Source of the DNA: Gammaproteobacteria bacterium
GTDB taxonomy: Bacteria; Pseudomonadota; Gammaproteobacteria; UBA6429; Thiohalophilaceae
Length of the DNA stretch: 34,186 bases
NCBI GenBank assembly: GCA_026196045.1
Contig: JAPHRJ010000060.1
Coordinates: 1-34,186 of the forward strand
Direction of reading: 5' to 3'
Position 1 is the first letter of the stretch. Each line of letters starts with the position of its first letter. Under the pieces are notes generated by a model, which was given only the letters and a program-made list of their open reading frames with translations, did not search any database and had not been told where the DNA came from. Position numbers and translations under genes: made by a program. This document shows positions 25,386-34,087 of this stretch, piece after piece.

Positions 25386-26810
25386 ATGAATTTAAAAAAT
25401 GTTAGCATTTCTCTTAAATGGACATTGCTTGTAACAGTCTTTGTTATTGGTGGAACGTTTAAGCCATCAAATGCCGCGGACTGGAACCTTCAGCCCTCCC
25501 TTTATTTTTCCGTTAGTCATAATGATAATGTTTTTTTGTCGGCAGCCGGGCAGGAAAAACAGGACTTTATTACACAAATCAATCCACGAGTTAATCTAAG
25601 TAGAGAAGGTGGAAGTAGTAATCTTGAATTAGATTATATGATGCAGAACGTCATCTATTTAGATGAAAGTCAATATAATGATACGTTTCATATGCTGAAT
25701 GCAAGAGGGGGTAGTGAAATTGTACCAGACCTTTTATATGTTGATGCCTCGGCTGGAAGAACACAGGTTCTCACTAGTAGAGATGTTGCAGTTCCAGCAG
25801 ATAACGTTACGATTAGTTCAGCTCGTACCGATCTGGATCTTTTCTCTGTTAGTCCATATGCACGGTATCAATTTGGTAGGCAGGCAGTAGGAGAACTGCG
25901 ATTCACACAAGCATGGTATGAATATTCTAACCCCTCTAATGTGGATTCAGTTGAGCAGAAAGAAAGTGTAGATATACACAGCCAAAATCCACATCAAAAA
26001 ATAGGCTGGGCCATAACCTACAACAGCCAGAAAATAATACCGGATAATAATCTTGAATCACGCCTTGAAGAAGAACTCGTTGATCTAAATGTCAGGATTA
26101 CACCAAGAATTCAACTCCTTCTTACTGGGGGGTATGAAAAAAATGAGTATGAATACCTGTCTGGTCTATTTGTAGAAAAGGGAAGTATTTGGAAGGCTGG
26201 GTTTAGATTAGCGCCAGGTCATGGAGTAACAGTCGTAGCTCGTTATGGCGAACGTTTTTTTGGTAAAACAAAATCATTCAATATTAATAAAAATGGTAGA
26301 GTCTGGAACATTGGAGTTTCGTATAACGAAGAACTAAGAACCAGTGCGGGTACACTGTTGTCGAATCAGGCCCAAAGTAATGTAGTCGATAGTATTACAG
26401 GTATCGCTGATCCGTTACCAAGAACTGAAGTGTTTCTAAATGAAGACTTTACGGTAAATCTGGCAAGGCGATATGGTAAGACGGATTTAGTGCTTTCGTA
26501 TTATGAGAGAAAAAGGGTGTTCAGGGTGACTGGGAATATAGAAGATATTTCTGGAGGAACGGGTGATATATTCTGGATGTTTATTCCAAGAACCAAACTG
26601 AATATTGGCTATAGTATAAACCATGAAGATTTGATTTTAGATAATTCAAGGGATGAATTGACACAAAGACGCCTGGGAGTAGAAAGGCAGGTTCGTGAAA
26701 ACATCAGTTTTGCTATGTACTATCGATATTACAGTCGGAATACAGATAGTTCTTCAAGATACAATTTTCAGCAAAATCAATATACAGCAAGTCTGTCAAT
26801 TATTTTCTAA
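25386..26810 (+). CDS. PEP-CTERM/XrtA system-associated outer-membrane protein (TIGR03016-like)
   Basis: A 474-residue protein with a signal peptide of about 30 residues ending in SNA. It then consists of alternating polar and aromatic strands typical of a beta-barrel: WNLQPSLYFSVSHNDNVFLS, NLELDYMMQNVIYLD, GELRFTQAWYEYSNP. It ends TASLSIIF, a C-terminal aromatic residue as in outer-membrane barrels. Position, directly after the kinase and before the deacetylase, matches the TIGR03016 family. It may form an outer-membrane conduit for the polysaccharide, but function is inferred from context only. Confidence 0.85.
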   Translation: MNLKNVSISLKWTLLVTVFVIGGTFKPSNAADWNLQPSLYFSVSHNDNVFLSAAGQEKQDFITQINPRVNLSREGGSSNLELDYMMQNVIYLDESQYNDTFHMLNARGGSEIVPDLLYVDASAGRTQVLTSRDVAVPADNVTISSARTDLDLFSVSPYARYQFGRQAVGELRFTQAWYEYSNPSNVDSVEQKESVDIHSQNPHQKIGWAITYNSQKIIPDNNLESRLEEELVDLNVRITPRIQLLLTGGYEKNEYEYLSGLFVEKGSIWKAGFRLAPGHGVTVVARYGERFFGKTKSFNINKNGRVWNIGVSYNEELRTSAGTLLSNQAQSNVVDSITGIADPLPRTEVFLNEDFTVNLARRYGKTDLVLSYYERKRVFRVTGNIEDISGGTGDIFWMFIPRTKLNIGYSINHEDLILDNSRDELTQRRLGVERQVRENISFAMYYRYYSRNTDSSSRYNFQQNQYTASLSIIF

Positions 26811-26834
26811 AATTGATAAACCTGAATAACTATA

Positions 26835-27704
26835 ATGCAAAGTAAAAATATCCAGATTATGAATGCCCTGACCGTTGATGTTGAAGATTACTTCCAGGTT
26901 TCGGCATTTGAAAAAGATGTCCGTGTGACTGACTGGAGCACCATGGAAAGCCGAGTTGTGCGGAACACTGAAAAAGTGTTGTCCGTATTTGATAGAAACT
27001 CGACCAAAGCTACTTTTTTTGTTCTGGGTTGGGTGGCGGAAAGGTATCCTGAGTTAGTTCGACGTATAGCAAGTGCGGGGCATGAAATAGCGTGCCATGG
27101 TTATAGTCATCAGCTTATTTATAATCAAAGCCCAGAAGTATTTAAAGAAGAAACGATTAAAGCAAAAAAGTTGCTTGAAGATCAGGTGCAGACAAAAGTT
27201 TCCGGTTACCGAGCTGCCAGCTATTCAATCACAAATAACTCAAGATGGGCATTAGATATTCTTGCTGAGGCTGGTTTTGAGTATGATTCAAGTATTTTCC
27301 CAGTTCATCATGATCGTTATGGTATTCCTGATTCGCCAAAATTTCCTTATCGACTTGAGACTCCTAGTGGAAAGTCATTAGTAGAATTTCCATTGTCGAC
27401 AGCAGATATGCTGGGTTACAAGTTACCTGTAGCAGGTGGTGGATACTTTCGCTTGTATCCCTATTTTTTCAGTAAATTTGCTTTACGTCGAATAAACAGA
27501 AAAGAACTGGAAGCCTTTATTTTTTATTTGCACCCATGGGAAGTCGACCCTGATCAACCCAAGATAAAGACGAATATGCTGTCGAGATTCAGGCACTATA
27601 ACAACCTGTCTAAATGCGAGCAGCGATTGGAAAGGTTACTTAAAGATTTCTCATTTACGACAGTAAAAGATATTTTACAAAAAAAGAAATTATTAGATAG
27701 TTAG
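26835..27704 (+). CDS. XrtA-associated polysaccharide deacetylase (DUF3473)
   Basis: A 289-residue NodB-fold deacetylase. MNALTVDVEDYFQVSAFE carries the metal-binding Asp pair (Asp15/Asp18 from the chosen start). ATFFVLGWVAERYP and HEIACHGYSHQ with the His-x3-His motif follow, then VSGYRAASYSI with the catalytic Arg region. The C-terminal DUF3473 part has LPVAGGGYFRLYP and FIFYLHPWEVDPDQP. It probably removes acetyl groups from the exopolysaccharide. The start could also be the internal ATG at 26859, where many family members begin. The XrtA-associated ATPase gene usually found before it is missing. Confidence 0.93.
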   Translation: MQSKNIQIMNALTVDVEDYFQVSAFEKDVRVTDWSTMESRVVRNTEKVLSVFDRNSTKATFFVLGWVAERYPELVRRIASAGHEIACHGYSHQLIYNQSPEVFKEETIKAKKLLEDQVQTKVSGYRAASYSITNNSRWALDILAEAGFEYDSSIFPVHHDRYGIPDSPKFPYRLETPSGKSLVEFPLSTADMLGYKLPVAGGGYFRLYPYFFSKFALRRINRKELEAFIFYLHPWEVDPDQPKIKTNMLSRFRHYNNLSKCEQRLERLLKDFSFTTVKDILQKKKLLDS

Positions 27705-27731
27705 TATCATTTACAGAGCTCTGATATTGAT

Positions 27732-29666
27732 ATGTGTGGCATCGCAGGAATTTTAAACATAGCACTGGACCGTAATCCAGGTGAAAGTGTGATCAGAAAA
27801 ATGATTGCATTTATAAATCATCGTGGGCCTGATGGACATGGTTTTTACGTTAAGGATGGGATCGGTCTTGGACATGCACGATTAAGCATTATTGATATCG
27901 AAGGCGGACAACAACCTATTCATAATGAAGACAAATCAATATGGGTTGTTTTCAATGGTGAAATTTTCAACTACATTGAATTACAGGAAAGCCTGAAAAA
28001 ACAGGGACACAAATTTTACACACATTCGGATACTGAAGTCATCGTTCATCTCTATGAACAGTATGGTGATGAATTTGTTCAACACCTGAATGGACAGTTT
28101 TCTATTGCCTTATGGGATACAGGAAAAAAACGTTTATTATTAGTTCGGGATAGAATTGGTATAAATCCACTATTTTATACTGAGAAAAATAAACAGCTCA
28201 TATTTGCCTCAGAAGTGAAGTCGATAATTTCGGCGCTTGGTCATTCACCTCGACTCAATTCATCAGCGCTAGATCAGCTTATGACATTCTGGTCCCCTGT
28301 CAGCCCGAACACAGTGTTTGAAGGGATTTATGAAGTTTCACCAGGACAAATGATTGTCGTTGAAAATGGTAGTTTGACGAAAAAAAACTATTGGGACTGG
28401 AAGTTTGCAGAGCCTGATAACTATCGTACAGGTACAGAGCAAGTACTGGCGGAAGAGCTGCATGATCTATTACTGGATGCAACACAAATAAGATTGCGTT
28501 CAGATGTTCCTGTTGGGGCTTATTTATCAGGTGGTCTGGATTCATCCGTGATTACGTCTCTAATACATAATCATGGAGGGGTACCATTACGAACCTTTTC
28601 AATTGGCTTTGATGAAGAAGGGCTGGATGAGAGCGTTTACCAACGCACTATGATCGATCATCTTAATGCTGATCATAGCAAGATCCAGTGCTCAAATCAG
28701 GATATAGCCGATAACCTCATAAGTACAATATGGCATACCGAATCACCTATATTAAGAACAGCGCCAGTGCCAATGAGCCTGTTATCAGGACTGGTGAGGA
28801 AGGAAGGTTATAAAGTGGTATTAACCGGAGAAGGAGCAGATGAAGTTCTCGGTGGTTATGATATTTTCAAGGAAGGAAAAATTAGACAGTTCTGGGCACG
28901 CAACCCGGATTCAACTTTCCGCCCTGCTTTATTGAAAAAATTATATCCATATTTAGATATTTCTAAAAAACAGGGTGCTGTTTATTTGAAGAGCTTTTTT
29001 GGTGCTGAGCTGGAGCGGCCGGAATTACCTTACTTTGCCCACATACCTCGTTGGACAACAACAGCAAAATGCAAAGAATTTTTCTCTGATGATTTAAAAT
29101 CCACGCTGAATGACGATGTAATGGATACTATTAGCCAAAGTTGGCCTCAGCAGATTTCAAAGTGGGCACCGTTTAATAAGTCACAATATATTGAAGCGAA
29201 ATCATTAATGAGTGGCTACCTGCTATGCTCACAGGGTGATCGCATGTTAATGAGTAACTCGGTCGAAGGACGATTTCCTTTTCTTGATCATCGAGTTATG
29301 GAGTTTGCGAATTCCATTCATCCCAAGCTAAAAATGAAAGCATTAAATGAAAAGTATTTGCTCAAGCAGGCGATGAAACAATACCTTCCTCCATCGATCG
29401 TACAGCGATATAAACAACCTTATCGCGCACCGGATATTCCTTCCTTTTTTGGAACGAACCCACCAGAGTACATAAAAGAACTAATGAATGACAGCAGCAT
29501 TAATAATGCAGGTTATTTTGATGCAGGAAAAGTATCTCGACTGGTGAAAAAGATTGAACGCGGTAGAGCCATTGGCTACAAGGATAATATGGCGTTTATT
29601 GGCATCCTGACGACACAGGTATGGCACGATTTGTTTATTACAAACTACCAAAAGAATTTTAGTTAA
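27732..29666 (+). CDS. XrtA-associated asparagine-synthase-like amidotransferase
   Basis: A 644-residue class II glutamine amidotransferase. The N-terminal glutaminase has the nucleophile Cys2 in MCGIAGIL, with NHRGPDGHG (29-37) and VFNGEIFNY. The C-terminal ATP-pyrophosphatase domain has SGGLDSS (266-272) and GEGADEVLGGY, followed by EGRFPFLDH. It resembles the exosortase A-associated amidotransferase 1 group (TIGR03108). In polysaccharide loci such enzymes are thought to amidate sugar carboxylates, for example uronic acids. Free asparagine synthesis is less likely here given the neighbours. It is followed 26 bp later by the acyl carrier protein. Confidence 0.93.
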   Translation: MCGIAGILNIALDRNPGESVIRKMIAFINHRGPDGHGFYVKDGIGLGHARLSIIDIEGGQQPIHNEDKSIWVVFNGEIFNYIELQESLKKQGHKFYTHSDTEVIVHLYEQYGDEFVQHLNGQFSIALWDTGKKRLLLVRDRIGINPLFYTEKNKQLIFASEVKSIISALGHSPRLNSSALDQLMTFWSPVSPNTVFEGIYEVSPGQMIVVENGSLTKKNYWDWKFAEPDNYRTGTEQVLAEELHDLLLDATQIRLRSDVPVGAYLSGGLDSSVITSLIHNHGGVPLRTFSIGFDEEGLDESVYQRTMIDHLNADHSKIQCSNQDIADNLISTIWHTESPILRTAPVPMSLLSGLVRKEGYKVVLTGEGADEVLGGYDIFKEGKIRQFWARNPDSTFRPALLKKLYPYLDISKKQGAVYLKSFFGAELERPELPYFAHIPRWTTTAKCKEFFSDDLKSTLNDDVMDTISQSWPQQISKWAPFNKSQYIEAKSLMSGYLLCSQGDRMLMSNSVEGRFPFLDHRVMEFANSIHPKLKMKALNEKYLLKQAMKQYLPPSIVQRYKQPYRAPDIPSFFGTNPPEYIKELMNDSSINNAGYFDAGKVSRLVKKIERGRAIGYKDNMAFIGILTTQVWHDLFITNYQKNFS

Positions 29667-29692
29667 CAAAAACATTTTATTGGAGATAGTTC

Positions 29693-29938
29693 ATGTCCGT
29701 AAAAGACAAAGTACGTGGGTACATATTAGAAAATTATTTGTTCTCAGATGACCCTTCAGCTCTGGCCGATGGTGATTCTTTTCTTGATAAGGGAATTATT
29801 GACTCAACAGGAATCCTGGAAGTAATTTACTTTCTGGAGGATGAATTTGGTGTCAGTGTTGAAGATGACGAAATGGTACCCGAGAATCTGGATTCTGTTG
29901 ATAATATTGTTGCCTTTATTGGGAAAAAACAGGGATAG
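29693..29938 (+). CDS. Acyl carrier protein
   Basis: An 81-residue acidic four-helix carrier. The phosphopantetheine site is Ser38 in GIIDSTGIL (DSTG in place of the DSL of fatty-acid ACPs), followed by LEDEFGVSVEDDEMVPENLDSVDNIVAFI. The DSTG variant suggests a specialised carrier and not the housekeeping AcpP. A strong GGAG site precedes the ATG. The AMP-forming ligase just downstream probably loads it. This carrier-ligase pair is known from exosortase A loci. Confidence 0.94.
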   Translation: MSVKDKVRGYILENYLFSDDPSALADGDSFLDKGIIDSTGILEVIYFLEDEFGVSVEDDEMVPENLDSVDNIVAFIGKKQG

Positions 29939-29970
29939 CAAGAGCAGGATAAAGAGTAGAGATAGATGTG

Positions 29971-31539
29971 ATGATAATAAGGCCTCAACGTTTTCTTTGT
30001 GAAACCCTGCTCGAATCTGCTCAGCGTGCACCAGGCAGGACTGCTATTGTCGTAGAAGGGCAGGCGTATACTTATCAGGATTTAGAGCATAGCGCTAAAA
30101 AGATGGCGAGTGCACTTTTGCAGCATGGTGTTGAACGAGAGGATCGTGTTGGCATTTATATGGATAATACGTGGCCGTGTATTGTTAGTATTTATGCAGT
30201 GTCTTTAATAGGTGGCGTGTTTCTCGTTATTAACCCGCAGACGAAGCCAGATAAACTTGAATATATTATTAAGGATAGTGGGGCAAAAATCCTCATGTCT
30301 GATGCCCATCTCAGGGAGCAAATGAGTGCAGCACTTGTTAATCTGCCTGAACTGACTCATGTTATTTGTAGTGGTGATAGTGAGGGTATTAAGCTGCTAC
30401 AGGATGAATTTGGAGATAAGGTTAGTTCTTTTAATGATGCATTAGATTCCGCAAGTCCCCTTGAAGAACATATTAATGTTACTCCTTCTGATTTAGCCGC
30501 ACTGATTTACACCTCCGGTAGTACAGGTCATCCTAAAGGCGTAATGCACTCAAACTTATCTATGATGTTTGCTATCGGCAGTCTGATTGAATACCTCAGG
30601 TTGAACGAGGAGCATGTGCTACTTAATGTATTGCCCTTTGCCTTTGACTATGGCCTGTATCAACTATTAATGACTATCACTATGGGCGCCACCCTTGTTC
30701 TGGAAAGATCATTTACCTATCCCGCTGTTGTCTTCAAACGGATTGAAGAACACGAGATTACAACCTTTCCAGGGGTCCCAACCATCTTTTCAATGTTGTT
30801 GGCAGCACATCGTCGTAAAAAAATCTGTTTTCCATCTATTACAAGAGTAACTAATACAGCGGCAGCATTGCCCGCAGAATATATTGAAGGCTTAAGGGAA
30901 ATTTTTCCAAATGCGCTGATTTACAAAATGTACGGGCTAACTGAATGTAAACGTGTATGTTACCTGGAACCCGAGTTACTCGAAGAGCGACCTCGCTCAG
31001 TTGGGAAAGCCATTCCTGGAACAGAAACCTATTTGTTGACCAAGGAGGGTAAACCAGCAAAGCCCGGTGAGACAGGAATCCTGCATGTCAGGGGACCACA
31101 TATTATGCTGGGTTACTGGAATCAACCAGAAATGACCGATCATATGTTGAAACCGGGGAAATTACCTGGAGAACGTGTTTTATGTACGCATGACTGGTTT
31201 AATATGGATGAGGAGGGTTTCCTGTATTTTATTGGTCGCAGTGATGACATTATTAAAACCAGGGGTGAAAAAGTAAGCCCAATTGAGGTTGAAAATGTAC
31301 TTCACGGGATTGATGGAGTTAATGAGGCCGCTGTCGTTGGTGTTCCTGACGATACGTTGGGTGAAATAATAAGAGCATATGTTGCAATCGATACAGATTC
31401 AGATTTAAGTGACAAAAAGATTAGAAAAATCTGTATGTCCAGGCTTGAGAATTTTATGGTACCTCAGGAGGTTATTATCCTTGATGAGCTTCCAAAAACA
31501 GCAACAGGAAAAATAAGTAAGAAAACATTGGGGCAATAG
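29971..31539 (+). CDS. AMP-forming acyl-CoA/acyl-ACP ligase, XrtA-associated
   Basis: A 522-residue member of the ANL superfamily. It adenylates a carboxylic acid and passes it to a thiol, here probably the adjacent carrier protein. The P-loop-like A3 motif TSGSTGHPKG is at 181-190, then YGLTECKR, GYWNQPEMT, HDWFNMDEEGFLYFIGRSDDIIKTRGEKVSP, and the catalytic Lys514 in ATGKISKKTL. It matches the exosortase A-associated ligase group (TIGR03098). A GTG directly precedes the ATG and could also be used. The stop codon overlaps the next gene start by one base. The substrate acid is not evident. Confidence 0.93.
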   Translation: MIIRPQRFLCETLLESAQRAPGRTAIVVEGQAYTYQDLEHSAKKMASALLQHGVEREDRVGIYMDNTWPCIVSIYAVSLIGGVFLVINPQTKPDKLEYIIKDSGAKILMSDAHLREQMSAALVNLPELTHVICSGDSEGIKLLQDEFGDKVSSFNDALDSASPLEEHINVTPSDLAALIYTSGSTGHPKGVMHSNLSMMFAIGSLIEYLRLNEEHVLLNVLPFAFDYGLYQLLMTITMGATLVLERSFTYPAVVFKRIEEHEITTFPGVPTIFSMLLAAHRRKKICFPSITRVTNTAAALPAEYIEGLREIFPNALIYKMYGLTECKRVCYLEPELLEERPRSVGKAIPGTETYLLTKEGKPAKPGETGILHVRGPHIMLGYWNQPEMTDHMLKPGKLPGERVLCTHDWFNMDEEGFLYFIGRSDDIIKTRGEKVSPIEVENVLHGIDGVNEAAVVGVPDDTLGEIIRAYVAIDTDSDLSDKKIRKICMSRLENFMVPQEVIILDELPKTATGKISKKTLGQ

Positions 31540-32459
31540 TGGTGGACGCAAAACATAATGAGCTGTTTGGTCAGCTTGAGCAAAAAATTGCAAAGCAGTT
31601 AGTAACGCTACCAGATAAGCCTGAAGAATCTGCATTTGGGACTGTATCCGCATTGTGGCAGTTAGCATCTGGGGATCCGATGTCCGTCGAGCAAGCGCTG
31701 AACACTACTTTGCCTGAGTTATCTGAAGCACAGATTGAAAAGTTAAATGAATACATTCATTCACGACTAAATGGTACCCCACTCGCGCATATTACTGGTC
31801 GTCAGCAGTTTATGGGGATAGATTTTCTTGCGGGAATAGAGGCGCTGGTCCCGCGCAAGGAAACAGAGTTATTAGGTAATGCGGCACTGAAACTGGTGAA
31901 TGAAATACTAGAAACTCAGGACAAGGTTCGAGTGATTGATGTTTGCACAGGCTCAGGCAATTTGGCGCTGGCTATCGCAAAGCATGTAGACAATACAGAA
32001 GTGTATGCGGCGGATTTATCGGGTGAAGCTGTTTCACTGGCACAGAAAAACTCTGCTTATTTAGAACTTGAAGAAAGAGTTACATTTAGAGTAGGGGATT
32101 TAATCGAACCATTTTCCAGTAATGAGTTTTATAATACGGTTGATTTATTAATGTGTAATCCTCCGTACATATCCAGTGGGAAACTGGAAACTATGCCTGA
32201 AGAAATTATTGAATTTGAACCCAGCATGGCGTTTGATGGTGGACCTTTTGGAATTAAAATTGTAAATCGTTTAATCAAGGAAGCTCCAGAATATGTCCGT
32301 GAGGGAGGCTGGCTGGCATTTGAAGTCGGGCTTGGACAGGGAGAACCCATGATAAAAAGACTGGGCAAAAATAAAAACTATACTGAACTTCGTGAAATAA
32401 AAAATGATGACGGGGATGTTAGAGCCATCCTGGCAAAAGTCACGCACAATACAAACTAA
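31539..32459 (+). CDS. PrmC/HemK-like N5-glutamine methyltransferase paralogue
   Basis: A 306-residue SAM-dependent methyltransferase. The N-terminal helical region with RLNGTPLAHITGRQQFMG and ALVPRKETELL is PrmC-like. Motif I DVCTGSG is at 134-140, and the substrate-binding NPPY is at 207-210, followed by EPSMAFDGGPFGI. PrmC methylates the GGQ glutamine of release factors, and related enzymes methylate other amide or amine nitrogens. It has a GTG start overlapping the ligase stop by one base and is far from any prfA, so it is probably a specialised copy serving the polysaccharide locus. A displaced housekeeping prmC cannot be excluded. Confidence 0.85.
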   Translation: MVDAKHNELFGQLEQKIAKQLVTLPDKPEESAFGTVSALWQLASGDPMSVEQALNTTLPELSEAQIEKLNEYIHSRLNGTPLAHITGRQQFMGIDFLAGIEALVPRKETELLGNAALKLVNEILETQDKVRVIDVCTGSGNLALAIAKHVDNTEVYAADLSGEAVSLAQKNSAYLELEERVTFRVGDLIEPFSSNEFYNTVDLLMCNPPYISSGKLETMPEEIIEFEPSMAFDGGPFGIKIVNRLIKEAPEYVREGGWLAFEVGLGQGEPMIKRLGKNKNYTELREIKNDDGDVRAILAKVTHNTN

Positions 32460-32478
32460 TTTAAAATAAGGATTTGAC

Positions 32479-33474
32479 ATGTCTTCCACATCTGAACTGA
32501 ACAAATCAAACCCACTTGATATCGATCCAGAAAAAGAGATCGAAAAAGTTACCGCTTCTCTTAAACAGGCATTGCAAAAAGATTTAAAAAAACGTGGGCT
32601 TATTATCGCTATTTCAGGTGGTGTTGATAGTGCCGTATCAGCTGCGTTATGTGTCAGAGCATTAGGGCCTAAAAAAGTATACGGCTTATTATTACCAGAA
32701 CAGGACTCTTCATCAGATAGCGTTTCGCTTGGTGAACTTGTTGCCAAACAGTTAGGCATAGAGTACATAACACAAAATATTGCACCAACACTGGAGGCTA
32801 TAGGCTGTTATCAATGGCGTGATGAAGCAATGAAAGCAACATTTCCTGAATATGAACCTGACTGGAAAAGTAAGATTGTAATTGCAGGTGGTAAAGAAGG
32901 AAAAATTAATCACTTTCAACTTGTAGTACAGTCACCTGAAGGTGAAATACAACAGAAGCGCCTGGGTTTGAAAGAATATTTACAAATTGTTGCCGCCACG
33001 AATTATAAACAGCGTATTAGAAAGACGGTTGAATATTTTCATGCCGATAGATTGAACTATGCTGTAGTAGGTACACCAAATCGGCTTGAATATGATCAGG
33101 GATTTTTTGTGAAAAATGGTGATGGTTCCGCAGATGTGAAACCAATCGCACACCTTTATAAAACCCAGGTCTACGCATTAGCCAGACACCTTGGGCTTCC
33201 AGAAGAAATCTGTAATGCACAACCTACAACTGATACTTACAGTATGGCTCAGGGTCAGGATGAGTTTTATTTTGCCTTACCCTACCAGCAGATGGATCTG
33301 GCATTATGGGCTCATAACCACGATCTTCCTGCTAGTGAAGCAGCTAAACTTATGAATATTGATGTTGAACATGCTGAGTTTGTTTATAAGGATATTGAGG
33401 CGAAGCGGAGTGCGACTCACTATTTACATGCACGCCCTGTACTAGTTGAAAAAGTGGGTGAAGTTAATCATTAA
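32479..33474 (+). CDS. NAD-synthetase-like ATP pyrophosphatase (NadE family)
   Basis: A 331-residue protein of the ammonia-dependent NAD synthetase family, without a glutaminase domain. The PP-loop SGGVDS is at 46-51. The family motif GTPNRLEYDQGFFVKNGDGSAD is present from 198, followed by KPIAHLYKTQV. Residues about 115-170 form an extra segment compared with typical 250-280-residue NadE. NadE amidates nicotinic acid adenine dinucleotide. Here, between a methyltransferase and a phosphatase, it may amidate another adenylated acid or may simply be the cellular NadE. AAGGA precedes the ATG. Confidence 0.82.
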   Translation: MSSTSELNKSNPLDIDPEKEIEKVTASLKQALQKDLKKRGLIIAISGGVDSAVSAALCVRALGPKKVYGLLLPEQDSSSDSVSLGELVAKQLGIEYITQNIAPTLEAIGCYQWRDEAMKATFPEYEPDWKSKIVIAGGKEGKINHFQLVVQSPEGEIQQKRLGLKEYLQIVAATNYKQRIRKTVEYFHADRLNYAVVGTPNRLEYDQGFFVKNGDGSADVKPIAHLYKTQVYALARHLGLPEEICNAQPTTDTYSMAQGQDEFYFALPYQQMDLALWAHNHDLPASEAAKLMNIDVEHAEFVYKDIEAKRSATHYLHARPVLVEKVGEVNH

Positions 33475-33534
33475 GGGACCTTATAATCTTATTTCGGTGA
33501 ATGGTTTTGAGAATTGGGCTAGCAGGATTACCTG

Positions 33535-34080
33535 ATGTTTGATATTCCCGGAAGGCTGATAAATAAGATTCGTCGTTATTTTCATTTTCGCCCAATCCTT
33601 GCTGAAGCTGAGAACACATCAAAACGGCTTCTAACCTCAGGCAAGCACAAGCATATCATGGTTATATGCTATGGTAATATTTATCGAAGCCCTTTTGTTG
33701 AACAATATCTAAAAAAAAATAGTCAGGATAAGCTATTAAAAATTCAGTCTGCGGGTACATATCCAAAATCAAATCGTAGTTCGCCAGAAAAACATATTCT
33801 GATGAGTAAAGAATTTGGTCTTGATCTGGCAGAACATCGTTCGGTGGTTGCAGATGAAGCACTATTAGGATGGGCTGATATTATTGTTATCATGGATCGG
33901 CATAATTGGACTGAACTTGAAAAGTACGGCGAGACAGTAACGAATAAAATAGTCTGGTTGGGTAGTTTATCAGGGAGTAATATTGAAATTAAGGATCCCT
34001 ATGGAATGATTGAATCAGAGGCAATGTTGATCTTAAAAAAACTGGAATACTGCTCAGCCAAATTGATTAATTACCTCTAG
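33535..34080 (+). CDS. Low-molecular-weight protein-tyrosine phosphatase (Wzb-like)
   Basis: A 181-residue phosphatase. The P-loop CYGNIYRSP gives Cys45 and Arg51 in the C-x5-R-S signature, with the general acid Asp154 in DPYG. QSAGTYPKS and DIIVIMDRHN are typical. A 40-residue N-terminal extension (FDIPGRLINKIRRYFHFRP) precedes the core, making it longer than the usual 145-160. It should dephosphorylate the tyrosine autokinase encoded at 24509, allowing cycling of polymer export. AGGA lies 8 bases before the ATG. The gene ends 7 bp before the likely end of an insertion sequence. Confidence 0.92.
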   Translation: MFDIPGRLINKIRRYFHFRPILAEAENTSKRLLTSGKHKHIMVICYGNIYRSPFVEQYLKKNSQDKLLKIQSAGTYPKSNRSSPEKHILMSKEFGLDLAEHRSVVADEALLGWADIIVIMDRHNWTELEKYGETVTNKIVWLGSLSGSNIEIKDPYGMIESEAMLILKKLEYCSAKLINYL

Positions 34081-34087
34081 TTCAGAG

